The notes below the pieces were generated by a model that did no database searches, had not been told where the DNA came from, and saw only the letters and a list, made by a program, of their open reading frames with translations. DNA of 64,000 bases, from assembly GCF_020400825.1 (NCBI RefSeq), contig NZ_JAINVH010000007.1, forward strand, positions 1 to 64,000, written 5' to 3'. Below are positions 28,685 through 38,800 of this stretch, in pieces (the stretch's first letter is position 1; each line of letters opens with the position of its first letter). The DNA is from Streptomyces sp. HPF1205 (lineage in GTDB: Bacteria > Actinomycetota > Actinomycetes > Streptomycetales > Streptomycetaceae). Position numbers and translations under genes: made by a program.

Positions 28685-29938
28685 TTACGTGTACAGCGGG
28701 TACTTCGCGGTCAGCGCGGTGACCCTGGCCCGCAGCGCCACCGCGTCGTGTTCCGGGGCCAGGGCGGCCGCGATGATGTCCGCGACCTCGCGGAAGTCGT
28801 CCGCGCCGAAGCCCCGGGTGGCCAGCGCGGGCGTGCCGATGCGCAGCCCCGAGGTGACCATCGGCGGGCGGGGGTCGTTGGGGATGGCGTTGCGGTTGAC
28901 GGTGATGCCGACCTCGTGGAGCCGGTCCTCGGCCTGGCGGCCGTCGAGGGCGGACTCGCGCAGGTCGACCAGGACCAGGTGGACGTCGGTGCCGCCGGAC
29001 AGGACGGCTACGCCGGCCTCGGCCATGTCGGGCCGCGACAGCCGCTCGGCCAGGATCCTGGCGCCCTCCAGCGTGCGGGACTGCCGGTCGCGGAACTCGT
29101 CGGTCGCCGCCGCCTTGAACGCCACCGCCTTGGCGGCGATCACGTGCTCCAGCGGGCCGCCCTGCTGACCGGGGAAGACCGCCGAGTTGATCTTCTTGGC
29201 CAGGTCGGCGCGGGAGAGGATCACGCCGCCGCGCGGGCCGCCGAGGGTCTTGTGGGTGGTGGTGGTCACCACGTCCGCGTACGGGACGGGGGAGGGGTGC
29301 AGCCCGGCCGCGACCAGGCCCGCGAAGTGCGCCATGTCGACCATCAGGTAGGCGCCCACCTCGTCGGCGATGCGCCGGAACTCGGCGAAGTCGAGCTGCC
29401 GGGGGTAGGCCGACCAGCCCGCGACGATGAGCCGGGGCCGGTGCCGCTGGGCCAGCTTCTCCACCTCGGCCATGTCGACCAGGCCGGTGTGCTCGTCCAC
29501 GTGGTAGGCGACCACGTCGTAGAGCTTGCCGGAGAAGTTGATCTTCATGCCGTGGGTGAGGTGCCCGCCGTGCGCCAGGTCCAGGCCGAGGATGGTGTCG
29601 CCGGGCGACAGCAGCGCGAACATCGCGGCCGCGTTGGCCTGCGCGCCCGAGTGCGGCTGGACGTTGGCGGCCTCGGCCCCGAACAGCTCCTTGACCCGGT
29701 CGATCGCGAGCTGCTCGATCACGTCGACGTGCTCGCAGCCGCCGTAATAGCGGCGTCCGGGGTATCCCTCGGCGTACTTGTTGGTCAGCACCGAGCCCTG
29801 CGCCTGGAGGACCGCCACCGGAGCGAAGTTCTCCGAGGCGATCATCTCCAGGGTGGACTGCTGGCGGTGCAGCTCGGCGTCGACCGCGGCGGCGACGTCC
29901 GGGTCGAACTCGTGCAGGGACTGGTTCAGCAGCGACAT
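28685..29938 (-). CDS. glyA: Serine hydroxymethyltransferase
   Basis: PLP enzyme interconverting serine and glycine with tetrahydrofolate. It is 417 residues, standard length. It contains the PLP-lysine motif [16 protein letters not shown], the SGAQAN folate/PLP region, and N-terminal [10 protein letters not shown]. It sits between gcvH and sdaA on the same strand; 5,10-methylene-THF from glycine cleavage can be combined here with a second glycine to make serine, which sdaA then deaminates. Confidence 0.96.
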   Translation of the reverse strand: MSLLNQSLHEFDPDVAAAVDAELHRQQSTLEMIASENFAPVAVLQAQGSVLTNKYAEGYPGRRYYGGCEHVDVIEQLAIDRVKELFGAEAANVQPHSGAQANAAAMFALLSPGDTILGLDLAHGGHLTHGMKINFSGKLYDVVAYHVDEHTGLVDMAEVEKLAQRHRPRLIVAGWSAYPRQLDFAEFRRIADEVGAYLMVDMAHFAGLVAAGLHPSPVPYADVVTTTTHKTLGGPRGGVILSRADLAKKINSAVFPGQQGGPLEHVIAAKAVAFKAAATDEFRDRQSRTLEGARILAERLSRPDMAEAGVAVLSGGTDVHLVLVDLRESALDGRQAEDRLHEVGITVNRNAIPNDPRPPMVTSGLRIGTPALATRGFGADDFREVADIIAAALAPEHDAVALRARVTALTAKYPLYT

Positions 29939-30120
29939 GGCTTCTTCCTGGTAGAGGGCCGGAAGGCGGGGCGCGCCACGAGGGCGGCGCGCCCCTGGCC
30001 GTTCCGGGCCGGCGAGGCGGGCGGGGCCGGCCGAGCGGGCGGGACGGGCGCGGCCGGCGAGGCCGGTGGGGCCGGTGGGGCGGTTACGGAACCGGCGGGG
30101 GCGCGGCCGGGCCCCGCCCG

Positions 30121-30504
30121 TCAGTCCGCGATGAAGGCGTCGTACTCGGCGGAGGACAGCAGCTCGGCCCCCTCGCCGTCGGCGACCCGCACCTTGAACA
30201 GCCAGCCGCCCTCGAAGGGCGCGGTGTTGACCAGCGACGGGTCGTCGGACACGTCCTGGTTGACCTCCGTCACCTCGCCGGACACCGGCGAGTACAGCTC
30301 GCTGACGGACTTGGTGGACTCCAGCTCACCGCAGGGCTCGCCGGCGGTCACCGTCGAGCCGGCCTCGGGGAGCTGCACGAACACGACGTCGCCCAGCGCG
30401 TCGGCGGCGTGCGAGGTGATGCCCACGGTGGCCACCCCGTCCTCGGGGGCCGACAGCCACTCGTGCTCCTTGCTGTAGCGCAGCTGCTCAGGATTGATGC
30501 TCAT
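30121..30504 (-). CDS. gcvH: Glycine cleavage system H protein
   Basis: Lipoyl-carrier of the glycine cleavage complex, 127 residues. The lipoylated Lys lies in [19 protein letters not shown], the standard motif. N-terminus [17 protein letters not shown] is typical; the ATG at 30504 has a purine-rich GGGAGAATTC upstream. It lies 88 bp after gcvT on the same strand. The P protein gene is not in the window. Confidence 0.95.
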   Translation of the reverse strand: MSINPEQLRYSKEHEWLSAPEDGVATVGITSHAADALGDVVFVQLPEAGSTVTAGEPCGELESTKSVSELYSPVSGEVTEVNQDVSDDPSLVNTAPFEGGWLFKVRVADGEGAELLSSAEYDAFIAD

Positions 30505-30592
30505 GACCGAATTCTCCCGGATGTGTAGGGGTACGGGCGCAAGGGCCGCGGCCGTACGGACGTAAAGCCTGCAGGAAGGCGGGACCGGACGC

Positions 30593-31708
30593 TCAGCGAG
30601 TCCGCTTGTAGAACGGCAGCGCGACCACCGTGTGCGGCTCCCGGCTGCCCCGGATGTCCACCGCGACACCCGGCGAGCCGGGGCCTGCGTGGGCCGCGTC
30701 CACGTAGGCCATGGCGATCGGCACCCCGAGGGTGGGGGACGGGGCGCCGGAGGTGACCTCGCCGATCACCGCGCCCGAGGCGTCCGTCACCGGATAGCCG
30801 GCCCGCGGCACCCGGCGGCCCTCGGCGACGAGCCCGACCAGCGTGCGCGGCGGCGTCGCCGCGGCCTTCTCGGCGGCCACCGCGAGGGCCTCGCGTCCCA
30901 CGAAGTCCCCGGGCTTGTCGAACTTCACCACCCGGCCCAGGCCCGCGTCGAACGGCGTGACCCCGGCCGTCAGCTCGTGCCCGTACAGCGGCATGCCCGC
31001 CTCCAGGCGCAGCGTGTCCCGGCAGGACAGGCCGCACGGCACCAGGCCCGCTCCCGCACCGGCCGCGGTGAGCGCCTCCCACAGCCGCACGGCGTCGCCC
31101 GGCGCCACGAACAGCTCGAAGCCGTCCTCTCCCGTGTAGCCGGTGCGGGCGATCAGCGCGGACACCCCGGCCACCGTGCCGGGCAGGCCCGCGTAGTACT
31201 TCAGGCCGTCCAGGTCGGCGTCGGTGAGCGAGGCCAGGATCGCCGGGGCCTGCGGACCCTGCACGGCGAGCAGCGCGTACGCGTCCCGGTCGTCGCGTAC
31301 GGACGCCTCGAAGCCGGCCGCCCGCTCGGTGACCGCGTCCAGCACCACCTGGGCGTTGGCCGCGTTGGCGACGATCATGTACTCCCGCTCGGCCAGCCGG
31401 TAGACGATCAGGTCGTCCAGGATGCCGCCGTCGGGCGCGCAGATCATCGTGTAGCGGGCGCGGCCCACTGCCAGCGCCGACAGGTGGCCGACCAGGGCGT
31501 GGTCGAGCGCCTCGCCGGCCTGCGGCCCGGTCACGGTGATCTCGCCCATGTGCGAGAGGTCGAACAGCCCGGCCCGGGTGCGTACGGCCTGGTGCTCCTC
31601 GCGCTCGCTGGTGTACCGCAGCGGCATCTGCCAGCCCGCGAAGTCGGTCATCGTCGCGCCCAGCGCGCGGTGCAGCGCGTCGAGCGCGGTACGGCGGGAT
31701 TCGCTCAT
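30593..31708 (-). CDS. gcvT: Glycine cleavage system T protein (aminomethyltransferase)
   Basis: Transfers the methylene group from the H protein's aminomethyl-lipoate to tetrahydrofolate. It is 371 residues, normal length. Family motifs include [11 protein letters not shown], the [10 protein letters not shown] segment and the conserved [11 protein letters not shown]. The start is the ATG at 31708. A tandem glycine riboswitch lies in the leader (31767-31978), making this the glycine-responsive promoter of the gcvT-gcvH-glyA-sdaA run. Confidence 0.95.
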   Translation of the reverse strand: MSESRRTALDALHRALGATMTDFAGWQMPLRYTSEREEHQAVRTRAGLFDLSHMGEITVTGPQAGEALDHALVGHLSALAVGRARYTMICAPDGGILDDLIVYRLAEREYMIVANAANAQVVLDAVTERAAGFEASVRDDRDAYALLAVQGPQAPAILASLTDADLDGLKYYAGLPGTVAGVSALIARTGYTGEDGFELFVAPGDAVRLWEALTAAGAGAGLVPCGLSCRDTLRLEAGMPLYGHELTAGVTPFDAGLGRVVKFDKPGDFVGREALAVAAEKAAATPPRTLVGLVAEGRRVPRAGYPVTDASGAVIGEVTSGAPSPTLGVPIAMAYVDAAHAGPGSPGVAVDIRGSREPHTVVALPFYKRTR

Positions 31709-31766
31709 CGGTCGGGTGCTCCCAGGGGTTACGAGGGCGAGTACGGGTACGAGGCCACTGCGGCCT

Positions 31767-31978
31767 CCCCATCTGTCATCGGAACCTGAGAGGTTCACCG
31801 TGAACCCCGGACCCGGGACCACGGCTTGCACCTTGGGTGGGAGGAGCCCTGCGGCCCCTCCGCTTTTCAGATCTGCCTCGCCCGCGCGGTATCTGTGCCT
31901 GAGAGATTCAAGGGAGGACTTGCTCCTTCGGCGCCCGGCCCGCCCTGCGCGGACGGGTACGGGACTCTCCCGCGCGGC
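31767..31978 (-). promoter_or_regulatory. Tandem glycine riboswitch
   Basis: On the minus strand the leader shows the two-aptamer pattern of the glycine riboswitch. The first aptamer begins GCGGGAGAGTCCC, with GCGCCGAAGGAGCAA, and CTCTCAGGCACAGATACC near its end. The second contains CACCCAAGGTGCAAGCC and ends TCTCAGGTTCCGATGACAG. The conserved core sequences and the position about 60 bp before gcvT make the identification strong; exact ends are approximate. Binding of glycine normally turns on gcv expression. Confidence 0.9.
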
Positions 31979-32086
31979 CTCCAACGGCCGGTATGCAAGT
32001 TGTGGCGCCCATCATTGCATGCCCGGCGGCCCGCGGCCGCTAGGGTGTGGCGGCAGGCCACGGCACAAGGGCGGACAAGGGTGGAC

Positions 32087-32836
32087 ATGGAGAATCCGGC
32101 GCCGTACACGGCGCCGTACATATGGCCGGCCAACGAGCTGGAAGAGGTGCTCGGCGCCAGCCTGGGCAACCCCGGGGCCACGCCCAGGCTGCTGGAGGTC
32201 CTGCGCCGGTCCCGGGTGTGGGTACCGCTGCCCAACGGCGGCGGCCCGGACGCGAGGGACCTCGACCTGCCCACCGTGGAACTGGGCGGGGCGCCCTACG
32301 TGCCGGTGTTCAGCTCCGAGCAGCAGTTCCGGCAGGCGGCCGACGGCATGTCGTGCACGGTCGCGCCCGTGCACGAGTTCGCCCGCGGGCTGCCGCCGAT
32401 GGTCGGCATCGCCGTCAACCCGGGCGGGGCGGTCGGGATCCCGCTGCCGCCGGCCGCCGTGGCCGAACTGTGCCGGCCCGACCGCGGCCGCGACATGCCG
32501 TCGGGGGCCCGGGTGCGGCTGTGGGAGCCCGGACACGAGGAGGAGCCGGTCGATTTCCTGGCGGCGGCGGCCGGCGAGTTCGCGGTGACCCCGGTGGTGC
32601 TCAGCGCGCGGCGCGCGGTGGCCGTGGTCGAGGACGAGCCGCCGGCCCTGTTCGTCGGTGTGGAGCTCGACCGCTGGCAGGAGGAGGACCGCACCGCCGC
32701 CCTCGACGCCCTCGGCCGCGCGCTCGGCGCCGCCGCGCCGCCCTGGCCGGTCCACCTGATCCTGCTCGACGTGGCGCAGGACCCGGTGGGCGACTGGATG
32801 CTGGAGGCCGTGCGGCCCTTCTTCACCCGCGACTGA
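32087..32836 (+). CDS. SseB-family protein (first copy)
   Basis: 249 residues of the SseB (enhanced serine sensitivity) family. The N-terminal half has typical SseB elements: RSRVWVPLPNG, YVPVFSSEQQF, and GLPPMVGIAVNPGGAVGIPLPP. The C-terminal region matches the SseB C-terminal extension (ALFVGVELDRW, then WPVHLILLDVAQDPVGDWML). The ATG at 32087 has AAGGGTGG upstream; a GTG at 32081 is also possible. It is divergent from the gcvT-glyA-sdaA run, and a second SseB gene follows, which fits a link to serine/glycine homeostasis. The molecular role of the family is unknown. Confidence 0.82.
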   Translation: MENPAPYTAPYIWPANELEEVLGASLGNPGATPRLLEVLRRSRVWVPLPNGGGPDARDLDLPTVELGGAPYVPVFSSEQQFRQAADGMSCTVAPVHEFARGLPPMVGIAVNPGGAVGIPLPPAAVAELCRPDRGRDMPSGARVRLWEPGHEEEPVDFLAAAAGEFAVTPVVLSARRAVAVVEDEPPALFVGVELDRWQEEDRTAALDALGRALGAAAPPWPVHLILLDVAQDPVGDWMLEAVRPFFTRD

Positions 32837-32839
32837 CGA

Positions 32840-32975
32840 CTCGACCCGCGACGGGCGGCTTCGCGACAGGTGACCGCGCTACGGGGGCTTCGTTACGGGC
32901 GGCTTCGCGACGGACGGCTTCGTTACGGACGGCCCGGCGACCCGGCGGCCTCGCGACCGGCGGCTTCACGGCCGA
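32840..32975 (+). repeat. Imperfect 15-16-bp tandem repeats between the two SseB genes
   Basis: A run of degenerate units resembling GGCGGCTTCGCGACG / GGCTTCGTTACGGAC, six to eight copies. The intergenic stretch 32837-33214 otherwise holds an AT-richer spot with CATATATGCGCCGTATAG near 33025, which may contribute to the promoter of the second SseB gene. Confidence 0.7.
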
Positions 32976-33214
32976 CGACGCCGGTCACCGGGCGCGGTGG
33001 GGCCGTCGCCGGCCCGGTGACCGGCATATATGCGCCGTATAGGCCGCTTATAGACCGGACCGCTTGAGTCGATCAGCATTCCACCGGGAACACTCGACCT
33101 GATTTGATGGCGTGGCGCGCACCCGCGTGCGCCACGCCGGGCGGGCGACGGCGGAACGGGCCCGGCGACCGGCCGGACCAGGAGAAGAACCGACAGGGGA
33201 AGGGGCGGTCCCAC

Positions 33215-33985
33215 GTGATCGCGGGCGCGCAAGGCGGCGCGGCGGCGGCCGGCCATGTGGAGCAGGTGCTGCTCCAGGTGGCACCCGGCCGCTTCGACGC
33301 ATACGAGAACCTGCTCGCGTCGCTGGCCGGCGACCAGGTGTGGATGCTGCTGTGGCAGGGGTCCGCGGGGTCGCCCGACGCGCAGTACGGCAGCATGCAC
33401 GTCGGCGGGCACCCGTACGCGCCCTGCTTCACCTCCCCGCGCGAACTGGCCGCCAGCGGCTGGACCCGGGACCACGAGATCGTCTCCGGGCGGGACATCG
33501 CGCTCACCCTCTACCCCGACCGGTGCGGGCTGTGGCTGAACCCGCACGCCGCGGGAGGCGGTGTCGGCATCCCCTGGCTGGACCTGCGGCGCATCGCCGT
33601 CGGCCTCGACCTGCTGCCGGCCGGCCCCCTGCAGATCACCGAACCGACCCTGCAGATACCGCAGTTCTACGCGCTGCTGGACCAGGCGGCCCACCGTACG
33701 CCCGCGGTGCGCGCGCTGCGCCGGGCGTGGGTGCGGCCCGCCCTCGGCGAGCCCTACCTGGCCATCGGGGTCGAGGTCTACGACGGTTCGCCGCAGGCGG
33801 TGGACTCGGTGCGGCTGATGATGCGGCAGGCGGTGGCCGGCGTACCGGCCGGGGTCGCCGTCTCCACGGTGGCCATGTCCGACCCGTACGACCCGGTCGC
33901 GATGTGGCTGCGCGCCTACGCCCCGCCCTTCTTCGACCGCGACTACGGTACGGGACCGGGCTGGCGGGCCCCGAGGGGCTACTGA
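33215..33985 (+). CDS. SseB-family protein (second copy)
   Basis: 256 residues, GTG at 33215 with AAGGGGCGG upstream. It shows VEQVLLQVAPGRFDAYENLLA, the SseB-type QVWMLLWQGSAGSPDAQYG region, and a C-terminal SseB extension with WVRPALGEPYLAIGVEVYDG. It resembles its neighbour in domain order but diverges strongly, so the two are old paralogs that may function together. The gene ends 33 bp from the convergent DUF885 gene. Confidence 0.8.
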   Translation: MIAGAQGGAAAAGHVEQVLLQVAPGRFDAYENLLASLAGDQVWMLLWQGSAGSPDAQYGSMHVGGHPYAPCFTSPRELAASGWTRDHEIVSGRDIALTLYPDRCGLWLNPHAAGGGVGIPWLDLRRIAVGLDLLPAGPLQITEPTLQIPQFYALLDQAAHRTPAVRALRRAWVRPALGEPYLAIGVEVYDGSPQAVDSVRLMMRQAVAGVPAGVAVSTVAMSDPYDPVAMWLRAYAPPFFDRDYGTGPGWRAPRGY

Positions 33986-34018
33986 GGGTTCCACCGGGAC
34001 GCCCCCGGGCCGGCAACG

Positions 34019-35539
34019 CTATGTGCCGCTGACCGCCGTCGCCATCAGGCCCAGCGGGGGGCTGCCCAGTTTCAGCAGCTCGCCGTGGAAGCGGGCCAGT
34101 GAGAAACCGTGCCCCCATTTCTTGCGGGCCTTCTCGCGCAGCCGCATGATCTCCAGCTTGCCCCAGGTGTAGCGGCCGTACCCGGCGTCGAAGGTGCCGC
34201 GGCGCGCCTCCGACGCCGCGGCGGCGGGGGCGAGGTGGGCGTCACGGACGAACAGGCGGGTCGCCTCGTCGAGGGTCAGCCCGCCGGTGTGCAGGCCGAT
34301 CGCGACGGTGAGGCGGGTGACCCGGACCAGGGCCTCCAGGGCGACGCCGATGGCGAAGCGCGGGTCGCGCGGGCGGAAGCCCTCCTCCAGGCACACCTCC
34401 TCGACGTAGTGCGCCCAGCCCTCGGTGAAGGCGAGGCTGTGCAGGGTGCGGCGCACCTCGCTCCGTACGCGGCGCAGGGCGCGGCCGTGCGCGAAGTGGC
34501 CGGGGGCGACCTCGTGGACGGTGATCGCGGGCAGGCTGGTGCGGGAGAAGACGCTCAGCCACTCCTCGCGTTCGTCCGCCGGCCAGTCGGGCTCGGGAGG
34601 GGTGACGTGGTACCAGGACGGCGTCTCCGGCTCGCCGGGGGCCGCCCACGTCATCATGGCCATCGCCCACCGGCGCGAGGGCGGGGCGGGCCCGACCAGG
34701 CACTCGCCGTCGAGGAAGGGCACCAGGCCGTGCGCGCGGGTGAAGTCGATGACCTCGTCGGTGAGCCGGGCGGCCTCGGGGATGACGTGCTCGGCGTCGG
34801 GGTGGTCGGCCATCAGGGCCGGGATCAGCTCGTCGACCGGCCGGTGCGGGTCCAGCGCCCGGCAGGACTCGGTGAGCAGGCCGGTCAGGCGGGCCCGCTC
34901 GCGGTCCGCGGCCTCGGCGAGATCGCCCAGGTCCACCCGCAGCCCCTCGGCGCTGCCCATGAGTGCGGCCAGCGCCTCGCCGCCGAGCCGCGGGTCCGGG
35001 TCGCCGTGCCGCGCGGCCGCCTCCAGGTGCGCCACGAGCCGCGCGTGCGCCTTCACGGCGGCGGCCTCTTCCGGACCGGCCGCCGGGTCGAGGCCGGCGG
35101 CGAGGCCACGGGCCGCCCCCAGCAGCGCCTGGGCGACCGGCGCGCTCACCAGGTCCAGCGACGCGATCGACCCACGGACGGCGTCCGGCCAGCCGGCCAA
35201 GTGCCGCGCGCGGGCCTTCCCGCGCTCCTTGCGGCGCGCGTACTCCCGGTCGTAGCAGGCGAGTTCGAGGTTGGACAGGTGCGGGTACGGGTCGCGCCGG
35301 TGCAACTCCAGCACCCCGTACTGGATCCGCAGGCTCTCCTCGAAGACCGCCAGGTGGGCCTCGTCGTGCGCGTCGGGCAGCGGCCCGGAGCGGCTCGCCG
35401 CCGCCATCGCCGTCAGCGCGCCGTGCACGCCGTCGGGCGAGAGGTCCTGCAGGCGGCCGTCGTACTCGTGCAGGCCGGCCATCTCCCGGGAGACGGGCAT
35501 CATCAGGTCGCATACCGCGCGCAGCCGATCGGTCACCAC
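34019..35539 (-). CDS. DUF885-family protein, possible metallopeptidase
   Basis: About 506 residues from the GTG at 35539 (VVTDRL); an adjacent GTG at 35536 is equivalent. The DUF885 hallmark HEVAPGHFAHGRAL, a zinc-peptidase-like HExxxGH motif, is present, with a downstream FTEGWAHYVEEVCLEEGF that supplies the expected additional Glu residues. No signal peptide is visible, so it is likely cytoplasmic. Family members are annotated as putative carboxypeptidase-like hydrolases of unknown substrate. The gene upstream in the opposite direction encodes an oligopeptide permease, so a peptide-processing role would make sense, but this is inference. Confidence 0.82.
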   Translation of the reverse strand: MVTDRLRAVCDLMMPVSREMAGLHEYDGRLQDLSPDGVHGALTAMAAASRSGPLPDAHDEAHLAVFEESLRIQYGVLELHRRDPYPHLSNLELACYDREYARRKERGKARARHLAGWPDAVRGSIASLDLVSAPVAQALLGAARGLAAGLDPAAGPEEAAAVKAHARLVAHLEAAARHGDPDPRLGGEALAALMGSAEGLRVDLGDLAEAADRERARLTGLLTESCRALDPHRPVDELIPALMADHPDAEHVIPEAARLTDEVIDFTRAHGLVPFLDGECLVGPAPPSRRWAMAMMTWAAPGEPETPSWYHVTPPEPDWPADEREEWLSVFSRTSLPAITVHEVAPGHFAHGRALRRVRSEVRRTLHSLAFTEGWAHYVEEVCLEEGFRPRDPRFAIGVALEALVRVTRLTVAIGLHTGGLTLDEATRLFVRDAHLAPAAAASEARRGTFDAGYGRYTWGKLEIMRLREKARKKWGHGFSLARFHGELLKLGSPPLGLMATAVSGT

Positions 35540-35787
35540 CAGACCGTACCCCCACGGTACGCACGGGTAACGGACGAAGAATCGGCACATCACAGTTGCG
35601 CATCCCTTCGCCGTGAGGTCTGGCGGGTGATCGCCAAGGCACACAAGAATCCAGCGTCAGAGGCCGTGTGCCGTACAACCGCGTTTGCGTCGCGGAGCGG
35701 CCGGGCACATTGCACGACTTATGACTGAAGCCGCTACAGCGGCGGGCGCGCGCCGGTAACCCGCCGGCGAGAGGGGTCAGCTTCACC

Positions 35788-36786
35788 ATGACCGCACCGA
35801 TAGAGACCACCCCTGGGCAGGCAGAGGCACAGCCCGAAGCCATCCTCGAAGGGGCGGGAGGCGGCGCCATCGAGGGGCGCTCCCTCGGGCGGATCGCCTG
35901 GACGCGTTTCAAGCGTGACAAGGTTGCCGTCGCCGGTGGCGTGGTGGTCGTCCTGCTGATCCTGCTGGCGATCCTCGCCAAACCGATCGAGAGCATCTTC
36001 GGTCTGGACCCGAACGAGTTCCACCAGAACCTGATCGACCCGTCCACCACCGTCCCCAAGGGCGGCATGGGCGGCATGAGCCTGCACCACCTGCTGGGCG
36101 TCGACCCCCAGTACGGCCGCGACCTGCTGGCCCGCATCATCGAGGGCTCGTGGGTGTCGCTGCTGGTCGCCACCGGCTCCACCCTGCTGTCGGTGGTGCT
36201 GGGCGCGGTCCTCGGCGTGATCGCCGGGTACTACGGCGGCTGGGTGGACAGCCTGATCAGCCGGGCGATGGACATGTTCCTGGCGTTCCCGCTGCTGCTG
36301 TTCGCCATCTCGATCTCGGCCTCGCTGCAGGACGGCGCGTTCGGCCTGAGCGGGCTGCCACTGCGCATCGGTGTGCTGATCTTCGTGATCGGCTTCTTCA
36401 GCTGGCCCTACATGGGCCGGATCGTCCGCGGGCAGACGCTGAGCCTGCGGGAACGGGAGTTCGTGGAGGCCGCCCGCAGCCTGGGCGCCCGCGGGCCGTA
36501 CATCCTGTTCCGCGAACTGATGCCCAACCTGGTCGCGCCGATCCTGGTCTACTCGACCCTGCTGATCCCGACCAACATCCTCTTCGAGGCAGCGCTGAGC
36601 TTCCTCGGCGTGGGCATCGCGCCGCCGCAGGCGTCCTGGGGCGGCATGCTCAACTCGGCGGTCGACCTGTTCTACGCCGACCCCGAGTTCATGATCGTGC
36701 CGGGTGTGGCGATCTTCATCACCGTGCTGGCCTTCAACCTCCTCGGGGACGGGCTGCGGGACGCGCTGGACCCGCGCAGCAAGTGA
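35788..36786 (+). CDS. Oligopeptide ABC transporter permease (DppC/OppC type)
   Basis: 332 residues, ATG with GAGAGGGG upstream. It has the OppC N-terminal extension (RFKRDKVAVAGGVVVVLLIL), five further membrane helices, and the inner-membrane-protein EAA motif EFVEAARSLGARGPYILFREL that docks the ATPases. It comes first in the operon, before the binding-protein gene, an unusual place; most dpp/opp operons start with the binding protein or with the B-type permease. Confidence 0.92.
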   Translation: MTAPIETTPGQAEAQPEAILEGAGGGAIEGRSLGRIAWTRFKRDKVAVAGGVVVVLLILLAILAKPIESIFGLDPNEFHQNLIDPSTTVPKGGMGGMSLHHLLGVDPQYGRDLLARIIEGSWVSLLVATGSTLLSVVLGAVLGVIAGYYGGWVDSLISRAMDMFLAFPLLLFAISISASLQDGAFGLSGLPLRIGVLIFVIGFFSWPYMGRIVRGQTLSLREREFVEAARSLGARGPYILFRELMPNLVAPILVYSTLLIPTNILFEAALSFLGVGIAPPQASWGGMLNSAVDLFYADPEFMIVPGVAIFITVLAFNLLGDGLRDALDPRSK

Positions 36787-36922
36787 CCACGGACCACGAG
36801 ACACCGGTACCAGCGCCGTGCACCGCCGCGGACACCGCGTACCACCGCAACCAACGACATGGCCGGGGCGCCATCGCAACCCCGGCCGGCGAACATCACC
36901 GATCTGGGAGGCTTTCCTCGGC

Positions 36923-38692
36923 ATGAACAGCAGAAAAGCGACAGCGGCGCTGGCGCTTGCCACGGCACTGGCCCTGGGAGCATCCGCGTGCAACAGCAGC
37001 TCCAAGAGTGACGACGGCAAGAAGTCCGGTGGTACGCAGGGTTCGTCCGCCGCGAAGGACGCCGCCCTCACCAGCATCGTGAACCCCTCCTCCGCGAAGG
37101 GGGGCACGGTGACCATGGAGAACTCCGACGTCCCGGACTCCCTGGACCCGGGCAACACGTACTACGGCTGGGTGCAGAACTTCTCCCGGCTCTACGCGCG
37201 TACGCTGCTGACCTTCAAGCCGGCCGCCGGCAAGGACGGCCTGACCGTCGTGCCCGACCTGGCGACCGGTCTCGGCCAGGCCAGCGCGGACGCCAAGACC
37301 TGGACGTACCACATCCGGGCCGGCCTGAAGTACGACGACGGCACGCCGATCACCACCAAGGACATCAAGTACGCGATCGAGCGCAGCAACTTCGCGCCCG
37401 AGGCCCTGTCCAACGGCCCGACGTACTTCAAGGCGTACCTGGCCAACGACAGCTCCTACAAGGGTCCCTACAAGGACAAGAGCCCGAACGGGCTGGCGTC
37501 CATCGAGACCCCGGACGACACCACGATCGTCTTCCACCTGTCGAAGCCGTTCGCCGACTTCGACTACCTGGCGACCTTCTCCCAGACGGCCCCCGTGCCG
37601 CAGGCGAAGGACACCGGCGCCGGCTACGTGCAGCACATCGTGTCCTCCGGCCCGTACAAGTTCGCCTCGTACCAGGACGGCGTGGGCGCGGACCTGGTCC
37701 GCAACCCGCAGTGGCAGCAGGCGACCGACCCGGTCCGCAAGGCGCTGCCGAACGAGATCAAGATCAAGTTCAAGATCGACGCGAACACGATCGACAACAA
37801 CCTGATCGCGGGCAACACCACGGTGGACTCCGGCGGCACCGGTGTGCAGTCGAACACCCAGGCCAAGGTGATCAGCCCGAAGTACGCCAAGAACACCGAC
37901 GACTCCTACGCGGGCGCCACCTCGTACCTGGCGATCAACCCGCACGTGAAGCCGTTCGACAACCCCGACTGCCGCAAGGCGATCGAGTACGCGATCGACA
38001 AGGTCTCGGTCCAGACCGCCATCGGCGGCCCGGTCAAGGGTGACGTGGCCACCACGCTGCTGCCCCCGACCGTCAACGGCTACAGCAAGTTCGACGAGTT
38101 CGCGACCCCGGACAACAAGGGCGACGCGGCCAAGGCCAAGCAGCTGCTGACCTCGTGCGGCAAGCCGGGCGGGTTCTCCACCAACCTGACCGCGCGCAGC
38201 GACCGCCCGGCCGAGATGGCCGAGGCGACCGCGATCCAGAACTCGCTGAAGCAGATCGGCATCACCGCCAACATCAAGAGCTTCCCGGCCGGCAAGTACT
38301 TCTCGAACTTCGCCGGTGTCCCGAGCTACGTGCACGACCACCAGCTCGGCCTGATGCTCACCGCGTGGGGCGCCGACTGGCCGACCGGCTACGGCTTCCT
38401 GGACCAGATCGTCGACGGCAGCGCCATCAAGCCGTCCGGCGGCAACAACCTCCAGGAGCTGAACGACCCGGCCATCAACAAGGCGCTGGCCGACGCGATC
38501 TCCAACACCGACGCCGCGGCCCGTACCAAGGCGTGGGGCGACATCGACAAGATGGTCGTGGACACCGCGACCGTCGTGCCGCTGATCTACCGCAAGAACC
38601 TGCTCTACCGCCCGGACTCGGCGACCAACGTCACCGTCACCCAGGCGTACCTGGGCATGTACGACTACCTGCTGCTGGGCTCCTCCAAGTAA
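36923..38692 (+). CDS. Oligopeptide-binding lipoprotein (SBP family 5)
   Basis: 589 residues with lipobox LGASAC, so it is an anchored extracellular binding protein. Solute-binding family-5 signatures include RTLLTFKP, WTYHIRAGLKYDDGTPIT, and VQHIVSSGPYKFASY. The ATG at 36923 follows GGGAGG. It lies between the two permease genes, 136 bp after the first. Family members bind di- to oligopeptides, and in Streptomyces some carry developmental signals, but specificity cannot be told here. Confidence 0.93.
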   Translation: MNSRKATAALALATALALGASACNSSSKSDDGKKSGGTQGSSAAKDAALTSIVNPSSAKGGTVTMENSDVPDSLDPGNTYYGWVQNFSRLYARTLLTFKPAAGKDGLTVVPDLATGLGQASADAKTWTYHIRAGLKYDDGTPITTKDIKYAIERSNFAPEALSNGPTYFKAYLANDSSYKGPYKDKSPNGLASIETPDDTTIVFHLSKPFADFDYLATFSQTAPVPQAKDTGAGYVQHIVSSGPYKFASYQDGVGADLVRNPQWQQATDPVRKALPNEIKIKFKIDANTIDNNLIAGNTTVDSGGTGVQSNTQAKVISPKYAKNTDDSYAGATSYLAINPHVKPFDNPDCRKAIEYAIDKVSVQTAIGGPVKGDVATTLLPPTVNGYSKFDEFATPDNKGDAAKAKQLLTSCGKPGGFSTNLTARSDRPAEMAEATAIQNSLKQIGITANIKSFPAGKYFSNFAGVPSYVHDHQLGLMLTAWGADWPTGYGFLDQIVDGSAIKPSGGNNLQELNDPAINKALADAISNTDAAARTKAWGDIDKMVVDTATVVPLIYRKNLLYRPDSATNVTVTQAYLGMYDYLLLGSSK

Positions 38693-38746
38693 TCGGCCCT
38701 GGCAGCACCGAAGGAACACGAACACCGGAAGGCAGGTGAAGGCATC

Positions 38747-38786
38747 GGGGCCCGCCGGTTCGGCTGAGAACCGGACCGGCGGCCCC
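38747..38786 (+). terminator. GC-rich hairpin between binding-protein and second permease genes
   Basis: An inverted repeat from GGGGCCCGCCGG to CCGGCGGCCCC with a TTC/GAA inner part and a small loop, lacking a T tract. Such intercistronic hairpins usually stabilise the upstream binding-protein mRNA or partly terminate, giving more binding protein than permease. Confidence 0.55.
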
Positions 38787-38800
38787 GGCGCCGACCCGCT

